From: Kolteria novifilia
Lineage (GTDB): Bacteria > Planctomycetota > Planctomycetia > Kolteriales > Kolteriaceae
Length of the DNA: 64,000 nt
Direction: 5' to 3'
Assembly: GCA_007748055.1 (NCBI GenBank)
Contig: CP036279.1
Coordinates: 5,208,001-5,272,000 of the forward strand
Part shown: positions 35,589-45,579 of the stretch, piece by piece
How the letters are laid out: every line of letters begins with the position of its first letter
Numbering within the stretch: position 1 is the stretch's first letter
Position numbers and translations under genes: made by a program
Notes under the pieces: model-generated
Seen by the model: only the letters and a program-made list of their open reading frames with translations
What the model was told of the DNA's origin: nothing
Databases searched by the model: none

Positions 35589-37501
35589 TACTTGTAACTC
35601 CTGGTAGCCAACTTGACCGACTCGAAGCTGAGGGGTTCCTTGTGGAGGTGGGGAGACTTGTTCTCTCCCTTGTGCTCCCAGCAGCTCACGTAGCAGAAAT
35701 CGTCGTCGTTTCGCTTCGCCTCGCCTTCCTGGGTTTGGAACTCCTCACGGAAGTGAGCGCCGCACGACTCCTTGCGATCGAGAGCGTCGTGGCAGAGCAA
35801 CTCGGCGAACTCCAGGAAGTCCGCGACCCGACCCGCCTTCTCGAGCGAGACGTTGTAGTCGTCGGCGCCGCCGAGGACGCGAACGTTCTCCCAGAACTCC
35901 TGCCGCAAGGGAGGAATGAGTTCGAGGGCCTTCTTCAGCCCCGCCTCGTTCCGCGCCATGCCACAGTATTCCCACATGATCTTGCCGAGTTCGCGGTGGA
36001 AGGAGTCGACCGTCCGCGACCCGTTAACGCTCAGGAGTCGCGTCACCCGCTCGCGCGCGGCTCGTTCGGTCTCCTTGAACTCGGCCTGGTCGGTGTCGAC
36101 ACTCGTCTTCGGCTGCTTGGCGAGAAAATTACCGAGCGTGTAGGGAATGACGAAGTAACCGTCCGCGAGCCCCTGCATGAGGGCACTGGCCCCAAGCCGG
36201 TTGGCGCCGTGGTCGGAGAAGTTGGCTTCTCCCAACACGAAGAGTCCCGGGATCGTGCTCATGAGGTTGTAGTCGACCCAGACGCCACCCATCGTGTAGT
36301 GCAGCGCGGGGAAGATCCGCATCGGCGACTGATAGGGATCCTCGCCGGTGATGCGCTGATACATGTCGAAGAGGTTGCCGTACTTTCGCGAGATGACATC
36401 TTGGCCATCGCGGGCGATCGCGTCGCGGAAGTCGAGATAGACCCCCAAGCCGGTCGGCCCGACGCCCCGTCCCTCGTCGCAGACCTCCTTGGCGCTACGC
36501 GAGGAGATGTCGCGCGGTGCGAGGTTCCCGTAGCTCGGATACTTGCGTTCGAGGTAGTAATCGCGTTCGTCGTCGGGGATCTCGTTGGCCGGCCGCTTGT
36601 CCTCGGTCGACTTGGGCACCCAGACGCGACCGTCGTTACGGAGCGACTCGGACATGAGGGTGAGCTTCGACTGATGCTCGCCCGAGACCGGAATGCACGT
36701 CGGATGGATCTGCGTGAAGCAGGGTCCGGCGAAGAACGCACCTCGCTTGTGCGCCCGGTAGGCCGCGGTGACGTTGCAGCCCTTCGCGTTGGTCGAAAGA
36801 TAGAAGACGTTGGCGTAGCCCCCCGTACACAAAAGCACGGCGTCGGCGGCCCACGATTCGATCTTGCCCGTAACCAAGTTGCGGGTCACGATGCCGCGGG
36901 CCTGGCCGTCGACGACGACCAGATCGAGCATCTCGGTGCGCGAGTGCATCTTGACTTTGCCGGCGTGGATCTGCCGAGCGAGCGCCTGGTAGGCCCCGAG
37001 CAGAAGTTGCTGACCGGTCTGGCCACGAGCGTAGAAGGTTCGCGAGACCTGGGCACCGCCAAAGGAGCGGTTGTCGAGCCAGCCGCCATATTCGCGAGCG
37101 AAGGGAACGCCCTGAGCGACGCACTGGTCGATGATACTGGTGCTCACTTCCGCCAAGCGATAGACGTTCGCCTCGCGCGAGCGGAAGTCGCCACCCTTGA
37201 TGGTGTCGTAGAAGAGCCGATAGACCGAGTCGTTGTCGTTCTGATAGTTCTTGGCGGCGTTGATACCACCTTGAGCCGCGATGCTATGGGCGCGGCGCGG
37301 GCTGTCGTTGTAGCAGAAGGCCGTGATGCTGTAGCCCAGCTCGGCGAGACTCGCGGCCGCCGACGCGCCGGCCAACCCGGTCCCGACGACGATGATGTGG
37401 TACTTGCGTTTGTTGTTGGGACTGACGAGTTTCATGTCCCGCTTGTAGTCACGCCACTTGGTTTCCAGTGGCCCGGAGGGAACTTTGGAGTCGAGCTTCA
37501 T
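35588..37501 (-). CDS. sdhA: Succinate dehydrogenase flavoprotein subunit
   Basis: A 637-residue protein. [20 protein letters not shown] (about 39-58) is the FAD-binding Rossmann motif and [15 protein letters not shown] (about 72-86) the region with the His that covalently holds FAD in this family. [14 protein letters not shown] and [20 protein letters not shown] follow in family order. It oxidises succinate to fumarate. The start overlaps the sdhC stop by four bases (ATGA at 37498-37501), and the C-terminus overlaps the sdhB start. Length and the SdhC type match the Bacillus/epsilon class of the enzyme. Confidence 0.96.
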   Translation of the reverse strand: MKLDSKVPSGPLETKWRDYKRDMKLVSPNNKRKYHIIVVGTGLAGASAAASLAELGYSITAFCYNDSPRRAHSIAAQGGINAAKNYQNDNDSVYRLFYDTIKGGDFRSREANVYRLAEVSTSIIDQCVAQGVPFAREYGGWLDNRSFGGAQVSRTFYARGQTGQQLLLGAYQALARQIHAGKVKMHSRTEMLDLVVVDGQARGIVTRNLVTGKIESWAADAVLLCTGGYANVFYLSTNAKGCNVTAAYRAHKRGAFFAGPCFTQIHPTCIPVSGEHQSKLTLMSESLRNDGRVWVPKSTEDKRPANEIPDDERDYYLERKYPSYGNLAPRDISSRSAKEVCDEGRGVGPTGLGVYLDFRDAIARDGQDVISRKYGNLFDMYQRITGEDPYQSPMRIFPALHYTMGGVWVDYNLMSTIPGLFVLGEANFSDHGANRLGASALMQGLADGYFVIPYTLGNFLAKQPKTSVDTDQAEFKETERAARERVTRLLSVNGSRTVDSFHRELGKIMWEYCGMARNEAGLKKALELIPPLRQEFWENVRVLGGADDYNVSLEKAGRVADFLEFAELLCHDALDRKESCGAHFREEFQTQEGEAKRNDDDFCYVSCWEHKGENKSPHLHKEPLSFESVKLATRSYK

Positions 37502-38268
37502 GACTGGTCTCCCCTCCGCCCGGCTGGATCGGGCATCACATCGATCATGTTCGTTTCCATCTCCTCGAGAGCCTGTTGCTCGATCACCGAATCGGGGAGT
37601 CGAAGATTGCCGGTCAGGACCGCCAGCGGGATGGTGATGTAGCCGAAGCAGATCACCGTCGCGACGATGGGCCCGACCTTCTCGATGTATCCGCGAAAGC
37701 GAGTGGCGGTCCATCCGAACGTTTCAAAAACACTAGTCATCGCGTGCGACAAGTGCAGGGCCAGAAAGACCTGCGCGAGAATGTAGATCGCGGAGACGCC
37801 GCCGGTTTGGAAGCCTTGCACGACCATCGTGTAGACGTCGGTGACCTCCTTGCCCTTGAGGTCGGTCGTGTAAATGTGCTCGGGGGGCGGAACGGCGTGG
37901 AAGGTGAATTGGAGCAAGTGATAGACGACGAAGAGAAGGATCATCAGGCCGGTAAAGAGCATGTGCCGCGAAGCGAAGTCGGCCCGGAGCGTCTCCTCCT
38001 GAAAGTACTTGTCGGGCCGTGCCTCTCGGTTCTGGCGGTACAGCTCCAGTCCGAGGTAGATGTGCACCAGGAAGATCGACAGGATGACCAGGCGTGCCGG
38101 CCAAACGACGTACGGCATCTCCTTGAGTTTCAGCGCGTACGCGTTCAGCGCGTCCGGACCGGCGTAGATCAGCAAGTTTCCCGCTAAGTGGCCGACCACA
38201 AAAAGAAAAAGACCGATGCCGGTGACAGCCATCACCAGCTTCCGGCCGACCGATGTCGTCGCCAGCAT
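37498..38268 (-). CDS. sdhC: Succinate dehydrogenase cytochrome b558 subunit (B. subtilis type)
   Basis: A 256-residue membrane protein with five hydrophobic segments. Histidines in the segments that serve as heme ligands are visible: [10 protein letters not shown] (about 26-35), [23 protein letters not shown] (about 118-128) and [10 protein letters not shown] (about 172-181). This single-subunit, di-heme anchor replaces separate SdhC and SdhD. It is the first gene of sdhCAB, leftward. A possible promoter lies at about 38472-38499, some 200 bases upstream. Confidence 0.93.
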   Translation of the reverse strand: MLATTSVGRKLVMAVTGIGLFLFVVGHLAGNLLIYAGPDALNAYALKLKEMPYVVWPARLVILSIFLVHIYLGLELYRQNREARPDKYFQEETLRADFASRHMLFTGLMILLFVVYHLLQFTFHAVPPPEHIYTTDLKGKEVTDVYTMVVQGFQTGGVSAIYILAQVFLALHLSHAMTSVFETFGWTATRFRGYIEKVGPIVATVICFGYITIPLAVLTGNLRLPDSVIEQQALEEMETNMIDVMPDPAGRRGDQS

Positions 38269-38471
38269 CCTTTAGTGACCCCTTACGCTATAGGCTGGGC
38301 GGACCCGCGGGAGATCGTCGGAGATCTTCCAGGCAACAGGGACAGTGAACCGCTTGCCATGGCAAGCCAATGGGAACTCAAGCGGTAGGCCTTGCTCGTC
38401 CGGTACCCGCCCGTACGTTCGACGACCCCGTCCTCCCACGGCCCAGGTGTCGAACCAAAGACAGTACCTTC

Positions 38472-38499
38472 GCTATACGAATGATATAGCTTTGGTCGA
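38472..38499 (-). promoter_or_regulatory. Tentative promoter for sdhCAB
   Basis: On the minus strand TCGACC (38494-38499), a 16-base spacer and TATAGC (38472-38477) give a weak match to the housekeeping consensus in an unusually A/T-rich patch. It would give a leader of about 200 bases before sdhC. The same patch also has a near-palindromic GCTATA...TATAGC, so a regulator site is also possible. Confidence 0.3.
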
Positions 38500-38578
38500 G
38501 AAAGGTGAGCCAACTTGCCCTGAATCGCCACGAATCCGCAAGAGAGTCGCGCCAAGCTCGGCCGCCGTTGGACTTCCT

Positions 38579-38694
38579 TGGGTGCCATGCCCACGCTTGC
38601 GTGGGCATGCTTGGAGGGATGACGCTTGCGTGGGCATGCTTGGAAGGATGACGCTCGTCGTGGGCATGCTTGGAAGGATGACGCTCGCGCGAGC
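38579..38694. repeat. Family B repeat array (three to four units)
   Basis: Starts GGGTGCCATGCCCACG, then units built on ACGCTTGCGTGGGCATGCTT with GGAGGGATG or GGAAGGATG linkers and a period of about 31 bases; one unit has CTCGTCGTGGG. It lies between the desaturase stop (38916) and sdhC, outside any gene. Confidence 0.82.
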
Positions 38695-38847
38695 GTCCAT
38701 TGATTCGGCACGCTCCCTCACGATGGGAAACCGGGAGGAACAACTCGGACTTGCGCCATCGCGACCCAATGTGCTGATTGGTAGGTTCGCTTCATGAAAG
38801 CTAAATCTTCATCCCGTGCGGAAGATTGCCCCATCACAAGCGGTTCC

Positions 38848-38881
38848 CGCATGGCCACGGCGCGCGGGCATGGCACCCAAA
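38848..38881. repeat. Family B-like single repeat, inverted
   Basis: CCGCATGGCCACGG followed by CGCGCGGGCATGGCACCCAA, the reverse-complement of the family B lead. It ends 35 bases past the desaturase stop at 38916. Confidence 0.55.
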
Positions 38882-38915
38882 GGTCTCTTTGGCAATGAAT
38901 GAACCAGCTAGGACA

Positions 38916-40286
38916 CTAGCGGACCAGTGTCGAGTTCCGAAGTGACCGCTCCGAGAGCCCTCGGTTCGAGGAACTCACGCGGACACCTCCCCGCGATCCC
39001 GAACGCGGCCCGGGCGTCACCACGTCGAGAATGCTCGGCCGACCCGATTCGTTCGCGAAGGTCCCCTCGCACTCGACGACCTTCTCCGCGTACTCCGGGC
39101 AGTAACGACGCAACGTCTCGTGCAACTCCCGCAAGCGGTAGTGCGGCACCGCGGGGAAAAGGTGATGGGTCAGGTGGATGTCCTGCCCGTAGACGAAGAC
39201 CGCCCAGCGCGTGAGCGGGTCGCAGAAAAAGACACGCGAGTTGGTCAGGCGTCCCCGATCGGCGTTGGCGTGCTGGTAGACATCGCGCAGCAACATGAAG
39301 TACGCGAACGAGGTCACCAAAGGCACGTACCACAACAGGACGAGCCACCCACCCCAATTCCTACCCGTGAGATAGCCGAGCCACGCGAACGCGGACACCA
39401 GCCCCGTCATATAAGCGAGCCGCATGCACGCGGTCACCTTGCTCGAAGAGACCGACTTGATCGGCGCGACGAAAAAGGCCCGCTCGGGAAAGAGCCAAGC
39501 GGCGCCCGTCCCCACGAGCAAGAAAACGGCCGGCACCAGCGCCAGGAGCCAGGAAGATGGGGAGTAGGCATTGATAATCCCCAGGACAACGATCAGACTG
39601 ACGACGTAGAGCACGCCGAGGACCGATGTCAGCCGGATATTGACCACGACTTCCTGCTTCGCCTTGCCCCGGTCGGCGTAGGGATTGCGCCCGCCGCCAA
39701 GAACGGAGAGTTGGAGCACATCCCACAGGTACACGAGCAGAAACGTCGGCAGAAAGAAGCGGAAGTAGTAGTTGAAGACAAAATCGCTCCGCGACATCGG
39801 GAACCGATCCATCATCTTCGAACGGCCGATGTTCGCCAGATCGGGATCCCGCTCCCAATCGTTGGTGAATTGGTGGTGGGCGAGGTGCACCAAGCGATAT
39901 TGATGCGTTGTCGCGAGTATGGGAAACATGCAGAGGAAGTCGGACGCGAGTTCGTTGAGCCAACGGTTCCTAAAGAGCACGTAGTGCGAGGCTTCATGAC
40001 CGAGACCCGCGAATCGATGTTGAACGCCGCCGATCGCCACGATCGCCAAGAGGACCACCGGGACGTCCCATAGCCAGTGCATCCCGTGAACGATCCGGTT
40101 CTCGTGAAACGCGATCGTGAAGAGCACAATCGCGGCGAGCGTCAAATAGTCGACGAGTAAGTAGCCGAAGTTGGTGATGTTGTCCGGCTCGCGCAGCGGA
40201 GCGATCCGCCGATGCAACTCGCGACTTTTCAGCTTCAATCCTGACCGAGCGGTTCCCATGAGGTCACTTGTGTCGAAAGAAACCAC
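38916..40286 (-). CDS. Fatty acid desaturase (membrane di-iron type)
   Basis: A 456-residue protein with about six membrane segments and all three His boxes of membrane fatty acid desaturases: GHEASH (about 95-100), HLAHHQF (about 134-140) and HLTHHLFP (about 375-382). These ligate the di-iron centre that inserts a double bond into an acyl chain. A C-terminal tail of about 60 residues after the last box (RSGSRGGVRVSSSNRG) is low in complexity. It is leftward, alone, and divergent to the first amidotransferase; substrate length and position are unknown. Confidence 0.92.
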   Translation of the reverse strand: MVSFDTSDLMGTARSGLKLKSRELHRRIAPLREPDNITNFGYLLVDYLTLAAIVLFTIAFHENRIVHGMHWLWDVPVVLLAIVAIGGVQHRFAGLGHEASHYVLFRNRWLNELASDFLCMFPILATTHQYRLVHLAHHQFTNDWERDPDLANIGRSKMMDRFPMSRSDFVFNYYFRFFLPTFLLVYLWDVLQLSVLGGGRNPYADRGKAKQEVVVNIRLTSVLGVLYVVSLIVVLGIINAYSPSSWLLALVPAVFLLVGTGAAWLFPERAFFVAPIKSVSSSKVTACMRLAYMTGLVSAFAWLGYLTGRNWGGWLVLLWYVPLVTSFAYFMLLRDVYQHANADRGRLTNSRVFFCDPLTRWAVFVYGQDIHLTHHLFPAVPHYRLRELHETLRRYCPEYAEKVVECEGTFANESGRPSILDVVTPGPRSGSRGGVRVSSSNRGLSERSLRNSTLVR

Positions 40287-40676
40287 GCGGCGGACCGTCT
40301 TCCATCATCCCCGTGGGTTAACTCGTGTTCCCCGCGACTTCCGGTGCGAGGGCCCAAGATACTGCCGAACGACGGTGGCTCCTGGAAATTCTTCGCCGCC
40401 CTTGGCCTCGAGCCAAGTCTCCCGGCGGGCGATCGCGTTGATCCCGCGATCGTCGTCCCCAGACTCCCTGGTCGACACTCGACGCAATCACCGTGCCAAG
40501 CAGAAGATCGGCCCCGTGAACCGGTCGTAATGGATACTCCGCTCTGGCGGGCACCGATTGACCTGCTTCGTCGCGGAAGCGACTCACTGGGGTCTCTCTA
40601 TCGCCAATACTAGGTAAGATAGGAAGCCTGGGTGAAGCGATAATTCGCGGCCCACGCGTGGAAAGGATGACGAATC
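40287..40676. other. Intergenic stretch between divergent genes
   Basis: This 390-base region separates the desaturase and the first amidotransferase. AAAGGA lies 8 nt before the GTG start at 40677. I find no clear promoter, hairpin or gene-like frame in it. Confidence 0.45.
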
Positions 40677-42656
40677 GTGTGTGGAATTGCCGGCTTTGTC
40701 AATTTGGAAGGTGATCGGCCCATCGAGGTCGACATGATCGAACGCATGGCCGAGGCGATCGAGCATCGCGGCCCCGACGAAGACGGCTTTCTCGTCGAAC
40801 CGAACCTCGCCCTCGCCAATCGACGCTTGAGCATCGTCGGTCTCGCCGACGGCCGCCAACCGATCTTCAACGAGGACGAATCGATCGGGGTCGTCTTCAA
40901 CGGCGAGTTCTTTGACTACCCCGAGAAACGAGCCTGGCTCGAAGACCGCGGTCACGTGTTCCGCACCAACTGCGACACCGAACTACTCGTGCATCTCTGG
41001 GAGGAGTTCGGCGAAGGACTCTTCGACCACCTCCGCGGTCAGTACGCGTTCGCCCTCTACGACCGGCGTCAGAAGATCCTGATCCTCGGTCGCGACCGCA
41101 TCGGCATCTGCCCGCTCCACTGGGCCAAGCGCGGCAACCGGCTCTACTTCGGTTCGGAGATCAAGTCGATTCTCGCCTCCGGCGAGGTCACGCCCGAAGC
41201 CGATCCCCGCGGCCTCGATCACATCATGACCTTTTTCGCGATGGGAACCCGGCGTACCGCCTTCAAGGAGATCAGTGCGGTTTTGCCGGGAAGTTATTTG
41301 AAGATCTCGCTCGCCGGCGATGGACCCGCCGAGATCCGCGAGCACATTCACTGGGAACTCGACTTCCCCGATCGCGGCGAGGAATACGACCCGCGCGACG
41401 ACAACCGCTTGGTGGACGAGTTTAGCGAAATCTTCTTCCGAGCGGTCGACCAACGACTGCGAGCCGACGTTCCGGTCGTGGGCTATCTCAGTGGCGGGGT
41501 CGACTCGACCACGGTGATGGCGACCGCCGCGAAGATCCGTGGTGCCGCGGTCCCCGCGTTCACCATCCGCATTCCGACGCCCGGTCTCGACGAAACCGAC
41601 CGCGCCCTGCTCGCGGCTCGCACGATCGGCGCCGACCCGACAATCCTTACCTGCGGCAGCGAAGAGATCGCCGCGGCCTACCCGAAACTCGTCCTCGCCT
41701 CGGAAAGCCCGGTGATGGACACTTCCTGCGCCGCGCTTTATTGCCTCGCGGGCGAAGTCCGCCGTCAGGGCTACAAAGCGACGATCACCGGCGAGGGAGC
41801 CGACGAAGCCTTCGCGGGCTATCCCTGGTTCAAGACCAACCGCTTGCTCAACTTCCTTGATGGTCAGCGCATCAAGCCGAGCAATCTGGTCCGACGCGCC
41901 TATCTCCGGCTCACCGCCAAGCACATCCCCTGGGCCAACGCCCAACGGATCCAATCGATCGTCGGAGGCCCCCACGCGGCGCTCGACCTTTACGGCTTGG
42001 TCAGTCTCTCGCGCAGTCGCTTCTACTCCAGCGACATGTTCGAGCAACTCAATGGGCATATCGCTTACGAAGATATCCCGATGAACCTGGGACGCATCAA
42101 GCGTTGGCATCCGCTCAACCAGTCGCTCTATCTCGGCTACAAGGTCATGCTCCCTGGGCTGCTGATGAACCACAAGGGCGACCGGCCGGCGATGCACAAC
42201 TCGATCGAGGCACGGTTTCCCTTCCTGGACGAAGAGGTCATCTCCTTCTGTTCACGGCTTCATCCTCGCTACAAACTGAAAGGACTGCGGCGCGACAAGC
42301 ACTTGCTGCGACTCTTCGCCTCGCGGATGCTTCCCCCGGAGATCGCCGATCGCCCCAAAGCGATGTTCCGAGCCCCCTTCGCCAACACGTTCTTCGAGAA
42401 TCCGCCCGCGTTCGCCAATCAACTGCTCAGCGAGGAGTCACTTCGTCGGACCGGCTACTTCGACCCCAAAAGTGTCCTGGAGTACCGCAACAGCTACCAG
42501 ACCTACGGCTGGGGATCGGGCAGGCGGCTCACGCTCGAGATGGGACTCACCGGCGTGATGGGCATTCAGCTCTGGCACCACCTCTTCCTCGGGGGCGGGC
42601 TGTGCGATTTGCCGACATGGACCGCACCAACTCCCGCCGCATCGATGGCCCACTAG
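40677..42656 (+). CDS. Asparagine synthase-type glutamine amidotransferase 1
   Basis: A 659-residue protein. It starts at GTG 40677 so that MCGIAGF places Cys2 as the N-terminal nucleophile of the class II glutaminase. HRGPDEDGF, RLSIVG and VVFNGEFFDY complete that domain (1-210). The synthetase domain has YLSGGVDST (Ser272 in the pyrophosphate loop), TGEGADEAFAGYPWF and RFPFLDEEV. The length and the C-terminal part resemble the amidotransferases that serve exopolysaccharide or exosortase-linked loci rather than plain asparagine synthesis, though both are possible. It has a paralogue 750 bases downstream on the same strand. Confidence 0.9.
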   Translation: MCGIAGFVNLEGDRPIEVDMIERMAEAIEHRGPDEDGFLVEPNLALANRRLSIVGLADGRQPIFNEDESIGVVFNGEFFDYPEKRAWLEDRGHVFRTNCDTELLVHLWEEFGEGLFDHLRGQYAFALYDRRQKILILGRDRIGICPLHWAKRGNRLYFGSEIKSILASGEVTPEADPRGLDHIMTFFAMGTRRTAFKEISAVLPGSYLKISLAGDGPAEIREHIHWELDFPDRGEEYDPRDDNRLVDEFSEIFFRAVDQRLRADVPVVGYLSGGVDSTTVMATAAKIRGAAVPAFTIRIPTPGLDETDRALLAARTIGADPTILTCGSEEIAAAYPKLVLASESPVMDTSCAALYCLAGEVRRQGYKATITGEGADEAFAGYPWFKTNRLLNFLDGQRIKPSNLVRRAYLRLTAKHIPWANAQRIQSIVGGPHAALDLYGLVSLSRSRFYSSDMFEQLNGHIAYEDIPMNLGRIKRWHPLNQSLYLGYKVMLPGLLMNHKGDRPAMHNSIEARFPFLDEEVISFCSRLHPRYKLKGLRRDKHLLRLFASRMLPPEIADRPKAMFRAPFANTFFENPPAFANQLLSEESLRRTGYFDPKSVLEYRNSYQTYGWGSGRRLTLEMGLTGVMGIQLWHHLFLGGGLCDLPTWTAPTPAASMAH

Positions 42657-42714
42657 ACTCGGTCAAAACCGGCGGATCTGGCCGTCAATCCGCCAGCGGC
42701 AAAACGTTGGAGAA

Positions 42715-43035
42715 TCAACAGCTCGAGCGACAAACGCTGACGCGGCACGAGATGTTCGCCCGCGAAAGTAGACGAACGCCGCAAGCGATCGCTTCGCCGA
42801 CGAGCGTCCTGCCGCCAAGATAGCGACGAATCAGCATCGAACTGCCCAGGTGACTCAGGATCACTAGCGAGCCGCCCACTATCGGCGATTCCGCCGCGGA
42901 GCCGTCGAACGGGAAGTGCGCGAGCAGCCCGCGCGAGAGCAATTGGGCCGCGATTCCCGCGAGTCCCCCAACGCCCCAAGCGGCCCAGAGTCTGCGGGTA
43001 CAAGCTATCCGACGCTGAGAAGAGCCGCTCACGAC
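42715..43035 (-). CDS. Possible small membrane protein between the amidotransferases
   Basis: A leftward frame of 106 codons (GTG start at 43035 chosen from the onset of plausible sequence). It has two hydrophobic stretches: RLWAAWGVGGLAGIAAQLL and SLVILSHLGSSMLI. The longer frame upstream is charged noise. No family resemblance and no clear ribosome binding site; it is the only plausible gene in 747 bases. Treat as tentative. Confidence 0.35.
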   Translation of the reverse strand, partial: VVSGSSQRRIACTRRLWAAWGVGGLAGIAAQLLSRGLLAHFPFDGSAAESPIVGGSLVILSHLGSSMLIRRYLGGRTLVGEAIACGVRLLSRANISCRVSVCRSSC

Positions 43036-43403
43036 GCGTTCCCGAAGAGGGGCAATGGTTCGTATGAAGCCGCGCGAGCCAGACGTCGACGATTGACTAG
43101 TGGCGTCGCGAGGCCAAGGCCGGAGTGCCCGGCCGAAAGCTAGGCAATCTAGGCAACCACATTCTTGATGGGATTTGGCCGTTAGAACCGGAAAAGGGAG
43201 CGTTTCGGCGCCTTTTTGGAAAGAAACGTCGTCTGAATCGACGGAATGTGTCACGAATCGCTCCCAACGCGTCCCGTTTCCTTGCCGAATCCCCAAACGC
43301 TGGGAATACTTTGGGCGAACGCGATGCCCTCGCCCGCGAGTCGGCCCGAAGGCGCATCGGTTCCTCTCGGACTCAGCGTCGTTTCATTGGGAGTTGATCA
43401 TCG
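43036..43403. other. Upstream region of amidotransferase 2
   Basis: A 368-base stretch of lower GC content than its surroundings, holding the presumed promoter of the second amidotransferase gene. GGGAG precedes the ATG at 43404 by about 10 bases. I see no definite promoter or operator. Confidence 0.4.
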
Positions 43404-45383
43404 ATGTGTGGAATCGCTGGCGTCGTCGAACTCAAGGGGCAGCAGCCCGTCGAGCGAAGCATCATCGAACGGATGGCTCAAGCGATCTTCCACCGCGGTC
43501 CCGATGAGGACGGTTACTACATCGACCACGGCATGGCGCTGACCAATCGCCGCCTCAGCATCGTCGGTCTCGCCGACGGTCAGCAACCAATCTTCAACGA
43601 GGATAAGAGCGTCGTCGTCGTCTTCAACGGCGAACTGTTCGACTACGTCGAGCGCCGCGAGGAACTGATCAAACGCGGCCACACCTTCCGCACCTCCTGC
43701 GACACCGAAATCCTGGTCCATCTCTGGGAGGAACTCGGCGAGGAGATGTTCGCGACCCTCCGGGGCCAATACGGCATTGCGATCTACGACATGAAGCGGC
43801 GACTGCTCGTGCTCGCCCGCGATCGCGTCGGGATCTGCCCGCTGCACTGGGCCAAACGCGGCGACCGGCTCTACTTCGGTTCCGAGGTCAAGGCGATCCT
43901 AGCCTCCGGCGAGGTCGCGCCCGAGGTCGACCCTCGCGGCATCGACCACATCATGACGATGTTCGGCATCCCGACCCGACGCACCGTCTTCAAGGACATC
44001 AGCGCGCTACTTCCCGGCAGTTTCGTCAAGATTCAGTTCCGGGAAAACGATCAGCCGGCCGACATCAGCGAGCACATCTACTGGGATCTCGACTTCCCCG
44101 ACCAGGGAGACGAGTACGAATCGCCCAATCTCGTCGAGGAGTTCCGCGACAAGTTTCGCGAAGCGACCGAGATCCGGCTGCGAGCCGATGTCCCCGTCGT
44201 CAGCTATTTAAGTGGCGGCATCGACTCGGCGACCGTCGCGTCGATGAGTTCCAAGATCCTCGGCTCGCCGATCCCGAGCTTCACCGTTCAGATTGCCGAT
44301 CCGCGCTTCGACGAGACGAAAGCCGCTCTGCTCAACGCCAAGGCGATCGGCTGCAACCCGACGATCGCGCGTTGCGATAGCCAGGCGATCTACGATACCT
44401 ACCCTCTTCTGGTGCAGGCCGCCGACTCCCCCGTCGTCGACACCGCGTGCGCGACCCTCTACCGCTTGGCGGGCGAAGTCCGAAAACAGGGCTACAAAGT
44501 CGCCCTCACCGGCGAGGGGGCCGACGAGGCCCTTGCCGGCTACCCGTGGTTCAAGGTCAACCGACTCATTCGCTTGCTCGACGTCGGCTGCACCTGCCCC
44601 AGTGACGCGATTCGCTACAGCGTCATGAAGTGGATCAACGGCGACGGCTCGTGGAGAGAGTTCAAGGAGTTCAAACGACTCCTCGGCGGCCCCCAAGCCC
44701 AGGCCGACTTCTACATGCTCATCGGCCAGGGTCGTCACTTTTTCTACTCCCGGGAGATGATCGAACGACTCGACGGCCATCTGGCGTTCGAGGATCTCGA
44801 GATCAACCGCGAACGGATGAAGCGTTGGCATCCGCTGAACCAGTCGCTCTACCTCGGCTACAAGACGATCCTGCCCGGGCTCCTGATCAATCACAAGGGC
44901 GACCGCGTCGCGATGGCCAACTCGGTCGAGACTCGCTATCCGTTCCTCGACGAGAAGGTCGTCGAGTTCCTGGCGAAGGTCCATCCGCGATGGAAGCTTC
45001 GCGGCCTAACCCGGGACAAGTATCTCTTGCGCCGCATGGGCGAGGGGATCTTGCCCGACTCGGTGGTCCATCGTCGCAAAGCGATGTTCCGGGCTCCGCT
45101 GGCCGATACCTTCCTGCTCGATCCGCCTAGCTACGTCGACGAGCTGCTTAGCGAGGAATCGCTCAAACGAACGGGACTATTCGATGTAGAAAAGGTGTTG
45201 CGTTACCGCAAGACCTACCGAAGTTACCGAATACGACGGGGAACTCGGCTCTCTCTTGAGATGGGACTCACGGCAGTGATGGCAACCCAGCTCTGGCATC
45301 ATACTTATTTAGGCGGGGGGCTCTGCGGACTGCCGACATGGGACCCGCAAGCGACCAGGTCGGTCCAGCCGATCGGCGTTTAG
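43404..45383 (+). CDS. Asparagine synthase-type glutamine amidotransferase 2
   Basis: Also 659 residues and clearly paralogous to the gene at 40677 along its whole length (for instance both read RVGICPLHWAKRG or RIGICPLHWAKRG). Cys2 in MCGIAGVVE is intact, as is the loop YLSGGIDSAT (Ser270) and TGEGADEALAGYPWF. Differences cluster in the middle (about 380-430), where copy 2 has SVMKWINGDGSWREFKEF. Both copies look active. Duplication followed by divergence suggests two related substrates or a subunit pair; which is unknown. It ends just before the ABC exporter genes on the same strand. Confidence 0.9.
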   Translation: MCGIAGVVELKGQQPVERSIIERMAQAIFHRGPDEDGYYIDHGMALTNRRLSIVGLADGQQPIFNEDKSVVVVFNGELFDYVERREELIKRGHTFRTSCDTEILVHLWEELGEEMFATLRGQYGIAIYDMKRRLLVLARDRVGICPLHWAKRGDRLYFGSEVKAILASGEVAPEVDPRGIDHIMTMFGIPTRRTVFKDISALLPGSFVKIQFRENDQPADISEHIYWDLDFPDQGDEYESPNLVEEFRDKFREATEIRLRADVPVVSYLSGGIDSATVASMSSKILGSPIPSFTVQIADPRFDETKAALLNAKAIGCNPTIARCDSQAIYDTYPLLVQAADSPVVDTACATLYRLAGEVRKQGYKVALTGEGADEALAGYPWFKVNRLIRLLDVGCTCPSDAIRYSVMKWINGDGSWREFKEFKRLLGGPQAQADFYMLIGQGRHFFYSREMIERLDGHLAFEDLEINRERMKRWHPLNQSLYLGYKTILPGLLINHKGDRVAMANSVETRYPFLDEKVVEFLAKVHPRWKLRGLTRDKYLLRRMGEGILPDSVVHRRKAMFRAPLADTFLLDPPSYVDELLSEESLKRTGLFDVEKVLRYRKTYRSYRIRRGTRLSLEMGLTAVMATQLWHHTYLGGGLCGLPTWDPQATRSVQPIGV

Positions 45384-45579
45384 CCGACGCTGGAGTTCCG
45401 CCCTGGAGTCCTTGTCCGACACTGGTACGTGTGAATCAATCGTGACGGCTGTTCCTGGGCCGGAGAATCCTACTAACGTCTTTCGGTCCATGACGTTGGG
45501 CGCCCGCGGAACGGAAGTTCGACGCAACCTTGTCCCCCCAAGCCTTCTCCCTCGAGAGGGATCGCGAAAGGAACCATTG

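Noticed and set aside
35642-37642. 666-codon rightward frame over sdhA
   Set aside because: Antisense to SdhA, which has a complete FAD motif; no domain of its own.
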